From Agrypnia vestita (taxonomy: Eukaryota; Arthropoda; Insecta; Trichoptera; Phryganeidae): 64,000 nt of DNA. A program made the translations under genes and the position numbers. Shown here in pieces: positions 44,701-55,080 of this stretch. Location: the NCBI GenBank assembly GCA_016648135.1, contig JADDOH010008063.1, positions 29,815-93,814 on the forward strand, read 5' to 3'. The stretch's first letter is position 1; each line of letters opens with the position of its first letter. Under the pieces are notes generated by a model. It searched no databases. It saw nothing but the letters and a program-made list of their open reading frames with translations, and had not been told where the DNA came from.

Positions 44701-46620
44701 AAAATTGTTTATTCAATAACTTATTTTTTAAACACTTTTTTTATCCATATGTGATGTATTTTTTTCATTATATTATATATTTTAATATGAAATATTTATG
44801 TTTTAAAGTATATCAAGTTAGTTCGGAGATAAAAACGGAGATTTTTTCACATACACAGTAATTTATTATTTTTATGCGAAATACTTGAGTGAGGCTGATT
44901 GCAATAGTGGAACTAAGAGAACAGCCAATATTTGAATACACGTTTGACTTAAAAAATATTTTTTCAATTCAATTTATTTTTTTATATAACATTTACATTA
45001 CAAACACAACATTTAATTCATAAATGTTATAAATAAGTTAGAATTAAGCATATATAAACATATAAAATCATTCACATCAAAGGTATAGGTATATTTCAGA
45101 TAGGTATAATTCACAAATTCCGTTTGTCATCCTTTATACCTAAATGTTACTGTATGTCGAATGAGTCCGTTTCAATCTTAATGTACCCAGAGTTTGCCCC
45201 CCTAAGTTTACCTTTCACCTTGTGATTATTTCATAGCTAGAAGACGATATTCTAGCAGCTCTGGTGGGCCACTATAGTACCATAGTTAATATTTCGATGC
45301 TTTTTGCTACTTGTCCGAGAGTTTATAATAATTTATCCGTATATTCTCAATATATAAAGATGATGAAAAAAGTTTATTTAAGAACATTCCGCAAGGTTTT
45401 CATTACGAATCTAACATTACCGACCATCCACAAAAAAACTTTTTAAATGGCACTTGTATACCTAAACAATAAAGTTGGTAAACCACATTTCAGCGTTATC
45501 GTGAAAATAAAATATGTTTCAATAAATAAATTGAATAAAAGTTTCCATTCCTTATTAAGTTTTTTTAATCACGACTTTGCAAATCCGGAGAGACTGCTTA
45601 CAGAATACTTAAATTATTACTTCATTTATAAGTTTTTATCGAAATCACTGATATCACTAAATCCTGCACTGCTCTTTCCGACTTGTCCTTAAGGCGCATA
45701 TCCACAAGCTCTCAAAACGTACTAGAATAAGATGGCAATTATTGTTAGGTACGATAAAAACGTTAGCAGCGGCGTTTTTATTTTTAAATAATAATTTAGG
45801 TGTTTTTAATAAAAAAAAACTAACTTTTAATTTGTGAGTAAAGCCTCAAAATATGTGTCTAAATAGAATATACTTGTATAAAATGATCTCTTTATATGAA
45901 TAAAAAGCGTTTTAAAATCAACAAAAAACTTAATTGCAAATTTAAAACATTAAAACTTTATTAATGTTTAACATTTCTAATTACCTAAATACGGATTCTA
46001 GATAATGCAGTAAACTTTATATGTTTAAAAAACATATTTATCGTACATATAAATATTCATTAAAATTTGTTCCGCCTAGGACACTAAAAACGATTTTTTT
46101 GACCGCGGCCTATCGATTAATGCTTATATTTACATAATTATTGTAACTTATGTTCAGTTTATTACTTTTATATAAGAACAAAAATGTTATCTAAGCTATT
46201 ACCCTAAAAAAATTGCCGTCAAGAATATACATTCTGATATGAATAAATAATAAAAATTCACACTTTTGTAAAAAAAAACGCCAAAATATGCATTTGCAGT
46301 GAATATCCAGCCTTAATGAAATACCTCATCGTGAGTTCTTATTTGAGGATACAGACACATAAGCATCGAAAAATAATAAAGTTAAAATTATTTTTGTTGG
46401 TTATTTATTACCGTTTTTAATTGAAAAATTAAAAAGTATTTTAAAAGTTGCTTAATTTTAATGTAAGAGGATCTCATTTCTATATACAAAAAAATAATTC
46501 TCGTGTCACAGAAGGTCATAATTCTGCAATAATTAATAATTACAATTTTTTAATACTTAGCATTGTTTCATCATAATATAATGTTAATGTTCTTCAGAAA
46601 ATATGTTTATTCAACCAATT
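44701..46620. other. AT-rich stretch, nothing recognised
   Basis: Plus-strand frames such as 45447-45692 are AT-driven. No repeats with borders or motifs were identified. Confidence 0.35.
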
Positions 46621-46975
46621 AACTTATTATCGTTTCCCTCAGGGGTTGGCAAAGAAGATAGAACGCAACACTATTCTGTCCTGGGTCCTGGCATATCACT
46701 CTTGCTTTATCTACTATCTTACATTTTAACAGGTGCGCCCTCCGATATTGGGTCTATCTGATAATGTCTGTTGCCATCGACATTCACTTAAAATATTATT
46801 TTACCATACTTTTTTCGTTCATACGTACTACATGGCAAAACCATTGCAGCAAGCCTTTTTTATTCCATCGAATAAGCTAGAAAGAATTCTGTATTCGTTC
46901 CTAATTTGTTTATTCTTAATTTTTCTAAACATCACCTAAACAGACGCATTTCTACCGCATTCAGGCTGTACGATG
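46620..46975 (-). pseudogene. RTE-like LINE tail, copy 4, badly decayed
   Basis: The plus strand shows CCCTCAGGGGTTGGCAAAGAAG, ACACTATTCTGTCCTGG, TACTACATGGCAAAACC and AGACGCATTTCTACCGCATT, each a recognisable relic of the 29.53-kb family in the same order and orientation. Many indels. Next to it at 46975 begins a GC-richer segment. Confidence 0.55.
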
Positions 46976-49900
46976 ACGGACGGTTCGCCACCATCGCACG
47001 CGGGTCGGATATTACAAAGAAAGATTTTCCTTTCCAATCGCCGCCGATGATGATTGATAACAAATGACACCCGAGATACACTGGGCCAAAGCTAACTATG
47101 ACACAGTGGACAAATTGTACTTGCGGTTTTCCTGGTATGTCGGGTGCCGCTTCAATCGCAACTCTCCTGGCTTCGTCGAATCCGTTGGTGTGTCTCTTCC
47201 GGAAGGCTAAGTTGAACTGATCTTGAACACACACGAAGAGGAATGTCGGTTCTCACCGAAAACGACATCTGACACGCATTTCAACTGTCACTGGGCGGAT
47301 TTTTAAAAATCGTGGCTAGCGATTGGCGCAGAACACATAGGGTGCCAGCCAAATCAATCGAAATCGTGGCGCGGCCCGCGCGCGGCGATTACGAAACACA
47401 AACAACTTTCGTTATTTTTTTGCTAATTCTAGTCCTCACTTCCATTCATATTTTAATTCCTATTGGCTATTTATTATTCATATTTATTTCGTTAACTGAA
47501 GTATAAAAAAATAGAAAAATATTCCCTTCGCACGGATGGAGAAATAACAACGCGTCTCTCCCCGCCGCTAGGAAAACACCCCTGTATAATTAATGGTACC
47601 TCCATCAAGCTGATTGGGAAATTATCATTCGCCCTCGGCGCTCTAAATTCATCACGATAAATATATCTTTTGCATTCACAATGAGAGGCCGATCTTTTAA
47701 TCACGATTGTATTTCCGAGGCTTAACGTGTAATTACGGAAGATATTGCCGGTTTAGTTAAGTGTTGCTTCAAAAAATACGTCGAGGGAATTCCGGACTTC
47801 GCAATAGAAAGCCAACGCCAAAATTAATGTGCAAACGACGCCAACTGTAGGAAGTTCACAATACAATTCTAACCAATTTATCGGCCTCTTCCGGTAGCGG
47901 TGGCCAAAGGAAACTTGACTGAGAGGTTCCAAGATCGTGATCTTAGCAGGCATTGGTGAGATGATCTGTTTTGCATCATTGTGAAAGACATATTTTAGGA
48001 AATCTTTTTAAATACTAGGATAGTTAGTTATTACTTGTATAATAATAATAATAAAAACTTTTATTCCAGTATGTGTGGAGGTTGGTGCAGTCTCACACAA
48101 TCCATATAAGTAAACATATATTTAATTATGATACAAGCGATATATAAAATATAAGAGGATATGGATATATAAACAGAAATTATCATATGCAAGTAAATTA
48201 TAGGCAAGGTATATAAATAAATATAGCTAGGATTATTTAAATAAATAAATAGGGCAAACAGAGTGACAAAAATATGGTTCGAAGAGAAAAAGTAAGTATT
48301 AAAGCAATTATTAACATAAAAGAAAGCATTAGTAAATTATATATTGAGAACAATTGAGAACAAAAAAAGCATTTAATTGAAATATTAATGTAATTTTGAA
48401 TTAATTTAAGTAAATAAAAACACAAATATATCCAGAATGCCCTAATCGTCCGATTTGAACACTAAAAAATATTTTAATATCTCAAATAGCTGACGAAAAA
48501 TATCGTTCCAATAGCGCATTATCATTAATAGTTCATTTGATAGCTTCGATAATATCTAATAATGACGTCACATGGTTTTCGTATTGTTAATAAAGTAACG
48601 AACATGGTGTATATATATATATATATATAGTGTACGTGGTGTATGATATAGTGAAGGTGTAATAAATAACAGTTTTTAGTTTTTACATTCTGCTGTCAGA
48701 TATTATGATATAGGAGCGAGATCACATTAGATCAGAGACATTAAACTGATTAAAAATTAAAGGTGGCATATAAAAATGTTTAAATATTCTACCCATTTCA
48801 ACTCTACTCAGTGTTTAAAAAAAAACAAAGAAGAAAAACAGTGACTGGATGTTAGCGTAATTAAATTTAGCGGATTTAAAATAATTCACAAACCCCTACA
48901 ATAGGTACTTGGATGAAGGAAATATATTTATACATATTTTATATAAACCCACGCAAAGGACCCACCCTATGCATGGGAGGAGTCCATGCCACCATAGGAG
49001 TGGATGCTGTATGAGAGGAAGGCTGCTGGAGGACTTTAAGATTAATCTGATTCCTGGGGAAGTGAGAAGGAGGGATCACAGAAATCGGAAAATTATTCCA
49101 CATCTCGTCTTGATTTTTGCCAACGGATGCTGAGAACGTTCACAATACATTTGTCCACCTTAAAATGGAACAGTAGGCGCAGTTTATCGGAGTACTATCC
49201 ATTACGATAGCTCATAATATCACACCTATTCAGGCTTCAAATGTGGCTTTGAATATAAAAAAATGTGCATAAGGATGTGAAATTCTATGCATTCTTCCAA
49301 CTCTCATATTCTTGTTTTATTTCCTTAGTGCTATATAATTATTCTAAATCGTTTATTAGTGAAGAACGTTGATTAATCAGGAAATCATCATTAAAATTTG
49401 AAATTATGAAGATATTATCAAAAATTCAAATCAATGCTTTCAAATTTAATAAAAATATCCGCATTATATACTTTCATCATAATTTGGCACCGCAGTATAT
49501 TGGCGAAGTAGCTAAGATGACAAATCACTGGCTTTGCTTGTGAAGGGTACCATAATCAATACTTGGCGCCACAAAAATCTCGTTGTTCAAAAAATGTAAA
49601 TATAAACGTAAGGTGAAAATAAAGCACGAGATAAAGGTGAGAAGTACCTGAAATATTACAACATTTTGGAATGTAATTTTGAAACAAATTTTAATAGGGG
49701 ACTCGATGAATCAAATTAAACTTTAACAAAAAATGAGAATTTAATAACTTCCAAGATGTATTCAAAGAATGTGATATAAAATAAAACCCCGGTGTTTGCA
49801 TGGTGCAAATTTCAAATTCCGTTTTCTCCTATTAAGGTAGTTGTTTTGAAGACATGGCGTGTTTAAGTGAATTAAATTCAAAACTCCCTATATACGGCGA

Positions 49901-50330
49901 ATTCGCTGTTATTGCGTTATTATTATTTCGTTTATAAGTAGGAACAGTTTAAAGTTAGGTCCCAAACAATTTACAATTACTTTTGACTGGTATTGTTAAG
50001 TACCAACTCGAGCGTATTATCCACACAAGGTACCAAATTGAAACTGTAATTATGTAATTACCTATGAAAGGGCAGACACTTCTGTTAATTCACGTTACAT
50101 CGTAACAAGGCATCATACTATAACAAAACTCAAATGATCTATTAGCAAATGTTTTCATTATTATTTAAGGGACATTAAATATAAGAAAAATATAATGAGA
50201 TATAAGATAAAATGTAACATTTGATTGACATGGATAACTAACTGAAACCGGCAGAAAATGATGTTTTTAGATATAAAAGGTCCAGTGAAAAATGTGCTTA
50301 GTTCCTTTGATTGACGAAATGAGGTTTTGA
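46976..50330. other. unassigned; GC-richer block and AT-rich remainder
   Basis: At 46976-47400 a minus-strand frame reads RKRHTNGFDEARRVAIEAAP ... PQVQFVHCVIVSFGP and is more protein-like than its surroundings, but it starts at GTG and has no recognised domain. A (TA)n run lies at 48610-48629. The rest (47.4-50.3 kb) shows no recognisable element. Confidence 0.3.
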
Positions 50331-50570
50331 CACAGTGTGCAGTAGATAACATATAGCAAACATGGAAAAAGAAAATTCATTTAAAATATAACAATAGATC
50401 ATGGTAAAAGAGTAAATATAGAATTCGGGTGGGAAGGAGGACAGTGAGGGGACGTCTGAGGAAAGGACACACTCCCTAATAGGGAAGGACAAGACAAGGA
50501 TCACACTTAAAGGCGGAGTTCAAGTCCACGGGTCCACAGTTTACGGAGAAATTACCCACAGTATTGTATT
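50330..50570 (-). repeat. R1-like 3' UTR segment, inverted 5' part
   Basis: The plus strand here aligns with the plus strand of 61150-61290, which is the 3' UTR just after the stop of the minus-strand R1 element. Shared: GGACAGTG, ACACTCCC..AGGGA, GGAGTTCA and ACCCAC, in the same order. So this block is in minus orientation and reaches up to about the stop codon. Confidence 0.5.
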
Positions 50571-51010
50571 TTATGCTTTTCTTTTCTTTCTTTCATAATT
50601 TACAATAAAGTGTGTTATGTGAAGGAGGTACAGTGAATGGACTTTTGCAGGTCTCTCCGGGTCGCAATCGCCCTTTACACGACGTGACACGGAGATGGCC
50701 TTTCGAGTAAAAAATTGTCAACCTGGCGACGTATGGGTAGGACCGATATGGGAGTTTTCACTCATAAAACGACAAATAAGACGGGCAAGAGGTTTTGTGT
50801 GGATACCTTCCCGTCCCACTCGCATTCCCATGAGTGTCAGAGGGACGGTGAGTATGACCGCTTTAGCATTAAAAAATGCCGAACATGGGTGGCGAAAGTG
50901 TAGAGCCGATATGACAGCTAATGCTTACAGACCAGAACGGTCCATCTTCTTCTTAAAGGCTCTACAATGTTGTCAAACAGAACTAGCTTACAATGCGCCG
51001 GATCGCACAT
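50571..51010 (+). repeat. R1-like 3' UTR segment, forward 3' part
   Basis: Here the plus strand aligns with the minus strand of about 60650-60800: ACAATAAAG / TTAATAAAG, the GTGAAGGAGGT / GGTGGAGGGG start, GGAGATGGCCTTTCGAG / GGGATGGCTTTAAATA, and CAACCTGGCGACG. The CCGATATG module recurs near 50905-50920. A 105-codon frame at 50695-51012 covers it but is accounted for by UTR homology, so it is not a gene. Confidence 0.5.
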
Positions 51011-51505
51011 AATAAAAATTAGAAAAACCGCTAACTGGGAAAAAACCCATTCAAAGAGAAGAGAATGGGCCAAATCGAGTTCTTATTTTGAATCCTTTAA
51101 TAATAAATACGCCTGTCGCCCAAGCGCTTTTCAGAAAGCTTTTTGAAAATAATACGGCAAAAACTTTTACATATTTTTATTTATAAAACAGGAAAAGTGG
51201 TGCCGTGGTCTTGGACATGGCATGACTTTTCAACTGAGGCTTGGCTTACATTTTCTTTTTCTTCTTTTTGAAAATAGCTTAAAAGAAGTTTTAAAAATGC
51301 ACGTCGTGATTTACTTCATATTATATCGTAAGCCCGCACAAAGAGAATCTTAACTGACCAGATTTTTAGGTCTGGAAGGCTTAAATTTCATTCCAAGATT
51401 AAAGTAAAAAACTTGATCTAGAACTCTCTTACCCTCTTGATATTATACTTTTTCAAGCTCATCAAACCTGGGTTATTCCGTGATAACATGATACTAGCTG
51501 TGCCC
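51011..51505. other. unassigned stretch
   Basis: Nothing recognised. AT-rich with some mixed sequence. Confidence 0.3.
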
Positions 51506-51510
51506 GCGCG

Positions 51511-52192
51511 GCTTCGCACGCGTTAATTTTTAGTACACTGTTTGCACCGTCATAGAACTTTCGCGAACCTTCTAGAACATTCTCCTTCCAGATTTGAAAT
51601 TGATCTATTAACAAAATTTTTCCTTATTTTATATTTTTATTTATTGTTGCCATCTAATTTTTAAAATTCTTGCAAAACTGTATAAATAGTTTAAACGCAA
51701 GGATTTCATTACATTATTTATTAGTACATTTTAATTTTTACTCTTACTTTATAATATAGATACTCTAAAACTATTAGGAATATAAAAACTTTTCACAATT
51801 CACTGTGGTCTTTTCAAGAAATTTATCGAATGTACAGGAACCCTCTAGATACACCGACACATTCCGCCACTCTGTTTAGAATTTTCGGGAATTTTCTAGA
51901 ACCTTCTCCTTCCAGAACTTTTTTCCGGAACCTTCTAGACTCACCGGCACAGTTGGCGCGCCTATTTTGAAACAATCTGAAGTTTTTGCGTCCTTATAAT
52001 AAAAAAAATGTTTTAAAAGGCACATTTTCGTCACCCACTCCCAACCACGCACAGTCACCCCCACCAAACTTGCATATGTTTGATGTGCCACCAAGGGCTA
52101 TCCACCACCATAGCCACCGGTGGGTAGTTGTAGCTGGTTGTGGAGAAAACTTGGCGGGTAGGGAAACACGGGTTTCTTTCTATATATATATA
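51511..52192 (-). mobile_element. non-autonomous Helitron, about 680 bp
   Basis: On the minus strand the 3' end has a GC hairpin (CGCGTGC...GCCGCGCG, about 51531-51514), seven bases, then CTAG followed by T at 51511. The 5' end candidate is A|TCATATATATA at about 52192 (minus), followed by TATAGAAAGAAACCCG. Hairpin, CTRR end, TC start and A/T insertion context are Helitron hallmarks. No replicase/helicase coding is present. The 5' border is less certain than the 3'. Confidence 0.6.
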
Positions 52193-52800
52193 TATGATTG
52201 ATTGATTTAAAACTATGTAGATTTATTAAAACTTTATTTCCCTACAAATATATTTAAAGCGGTGGATAACAGATGGTGCTGGTAGAGTATCCATTTTTTA
52301 ACTTGGTAACGAGCGCTGTCACTGCGCCTTTTTTAAGGGCGCCTACCTGCTCGTGGTTAAAACTTTTATCTCCAAACTTTCGTAAATGACATTGCAAAGA
52401 TAGTGTGGAGTGAGCTGTCATTTGTTGTGTATTGTATTTTGTACGTAGAACTCAATGGCCGATTGCTACCGACGTTATCATATCAGAGCGTTCAAAAGTT
52501 ATCGGATTCGCGTCTTTATAAAGGATTGTGATTTTAAAATCAAATAGATATATGTAATACAAGAATAAAGAATGTATAATAATTATCACAAAAACGTTAA
52601 TGGTATAACAAAACTTTGTTTAAATTTGAATTGTGAATAAAATTTTATTTTTTATTATAATCTAAATTCTTTTACATCCTTTTATAATTATGAATACTCT
52701 TGAGTACCAGCAATTACCTCACAAGTAAATAAATGATAAAGTTTATTAGGCAAAGCAGCAGAATTATCTAATATCAATACGTTTTATCTTTCTTTTGAAC
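52193..52800. other. AT-rich stretch, nothing recognised
   Basis: No supported feature. Confidence 0.35.
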
Positions 52801-52824
52801 TGATTTTTTAAAAAATAAAACACA

Positions 52825-53110
52825 AATCACTTTTTTAGATTAAGCAAGTTTAGAGAACAATGTTCTCTTCTTCAGGATTATTGGTGTACTAAAAATGTGT
52901 TATGGTGAATGGATGGGTGAGGATAGGGGAGGGGTGTCAGAGGTGTTAATTGTTATGGGTCATCTGGAGAGGATGGAATGTTAAGTGGAAAAATATTCGA
53001 TATTGGTACACCAATAATCCTGAAGCAGAGAACATTGTTCTCGAAACATGAAGATTGTTCAATCTAATAAAGTGGTGAAAACAAAGTGATTTTCTGTTTT
53101 ATTTTAATAA
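52825..53110. repeat. foldback pair with hammerhead-like motifs
   Basis: Right motif (plus): stem I 5' AATAATC 53013-53019, CUGAAGC 53020-53026, extra A, perfect stem II GAGAAC/GTTCTC with loop ATT 53028-53042, GAAAC 53043-53047, then GATTGTT 53053-53059 pairing with the 5' strand for seven positions. C at the last core position instead of A and no clean UH site. Left motif (minus): CUGAAGA 52875-52869, the same perfect stem II, TAAAC instead of GAAAC. Centre about 140 bases, G-rich on the plus strand. Confidence 0.65.
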
Positions 53111-54505
53111 TAATGTCACCACAAAGTTCAAGCATTCATACAGAAGAAAAAATATTTTTGAAACAGTTGATTTTTTTGTTTAATTCCAGTGTTACCTTGC
53201 TTATCATTTCAAAAATAATTCTCGTGCCATGGAAATAAGGTAAATAAATAAGTACAAAACATATATAAATTACAATGCGTAAAGAACGGTGACACTGAAA
53301 AAAAATTGCGTTTAGTACGTATTTTTAAAATATGTAGATATGCTTTTTTTGACATGTTTTTTTGGTATATATTTTTCTTTTCTATTGTTTTATATTAATG
53401 TATTTTATTATGTAAATATTAAATTGTTAATTATAATTGCCTCAGAACAGGTTTAATCTAGTGGGGCGTTGTAAAAGAATATATCTATATCTGTATAATA
53501 CAAATAAATAAATAAAAAATGTAAGCACGGATACAAGTTATTCTTACTGCTTTCTTTCCAAGCAGTTGCTAAATAGTCAACCTAGAATATTTTTTCAATA
53601 GTGTTTAATAGCGTGCGCACGACGCATCAACATTATCATTTTCAAACAAAAATAAATGCTTGTGCTTTGACAAAACGACTAACTTGGTGGCCTTACCACT
53701 TGATCACATGAGCACATCAATAATTGAGATAATGGACTTTAGTTGTGGGATAATGTACATGATAAGTTGATTATGAAAAATATTACATTTTATCAAATAT
53801 TTTAATACGGTAACCTGCTAAGAAATAAGAACTTAATAATGCAAATGTTTTAAAAATTGTTATATACTTTATTACAGTAAATGAAGACTAATAGTACTTC
53901 TATTATTTATAATAAAAAAATTAAACAGAGGTTAATTAAGAAACTGGAGTGGTTAAATACTAAGTTAATTATAAAAATCATTAAATATTAAAATTATTCA
54001 CGTTTCAAAAAAATGTGAATCATTATAATTTTACGCATTTTTCTATGCCTTGTTATGGTATTTTTTAGTTAATTTTAAATAAACCTACCTCTTAGCATCT
54101 CTTAAAAATATTTCAGTTCAACTTCCTTATTCTCTCTAGAATAAAAAGTTTTTTAATTTAAATTGGAATGTTATTTTTAGTAAGGCATTGAATAATATTA
54201 AAAAAAAATTATTTAATATATTTTATGTTTTTAATTAGAGCTAACAAAAGCATTTTTTATAATACATTTCGAAAGCTTAATTGAAAATTGTACGCCTATG
54301 ATAATCAACTATTATTTTTACTTCATTTAACAACCTATAATTTTTTGATCAGAAGTACAAAACTTTTTTGATACTAAAATTATACAAAAATAATGTTAAT
54401 AAATAACCAATACCAAATGTGCCAGGCTTTGTTCATAATATTTTGAGGTTAAGTTTGTTAACCTCATAATATTATGTTTTAGTGCGTCTGAATTAATGAT
54501 CTTAA
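53111..54505. other. AT-rich stretch, nothing recognised
   Basis: No supported feature. Confidence 0.35.
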
Positions 54506-54509
54506 TTTA

Positions 54510-54774
54510 ATTATTTCGTTGTCTGTCGTCGGTCCGTAACGTCCGCAACTTGCTCGAATCACAATTTGAGAAAATTAGAGTGTGACACGCAATCAGCGCG
54601 CGGCTAAAGCAACACGCAAGGGTTGTTTAAATTACATGGTTTTTATATTTAGTTTTAGTTTTAAGCGAATAAAGTTTATTTAAAAATCAAGTGGTTTTCT
54701 TTTCATGAATATTCAGCTTCAAAATCCTGCAATTATTATGACCCGTGATTTTTCACGGGTGTACAGCCTGCTAG
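54510..54774 (+). mobile_element. Helitron 3' end, non-autonomous
   Basis: An 8-bp hairpin ACCCGTGA/TCACGGGT with loop TTTT (54741-54760), ten bases, then CTAG at 54771-54774 followed by T: the standard Helitron 3' terminus. Upstream text (54517-54600) resembles repeats at 2.13, 10.15 and 42.29 kb. The 5' end could not be set, so the start given is where similarity begins. Confidence 0.7.
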
Positions 54775-54959
54775 TTTTTTATTAAATATCTAAAAGAGAT
54801 ACTATGCACGTGGTTGTGATAATAATTATTTTTAAAAAATGAACAGGAAAAATTTTTACACGAAGGTGGAAATGAATAAAGTAGAAGCGATTCTGGAGTT
54901 GTTTCTAGCGGATGTGGGCCGACTTCCCGATAGTCGTATATTAAAGTGTATTTGAAAGA

Positions 54960-55080
54960 AAGGTATCGTAGCCCAGTGAACGTGACTCTGGCTTCTCATA
55001 CCGGCGGTTCCGGATTCGATTCCCGATGAAGCCACAATAATTCTACGTGATTTACTCAAGCTTATTAAACTCAATTCGAG
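54960..55080 (+). repeat. tRNA-derived SINE, copy 3
   Basis: A-box-like GTAGCCCAGTGAACG at about 54968 and a B box GGATTCGATTCCC near 55012-55024, then ACTCAAGCTTATTAAACTCAA. Same family as 3.76 kb. Confidence 0.65.

Noticed and set aside
50695..51012. 105-codon open frame on the plus strand, at first glance a protein
   Set aside because: It coincides with sequence homologous to the R1 element's 3' UTR at 60.65-60.80 kb, so the frame is accidental.
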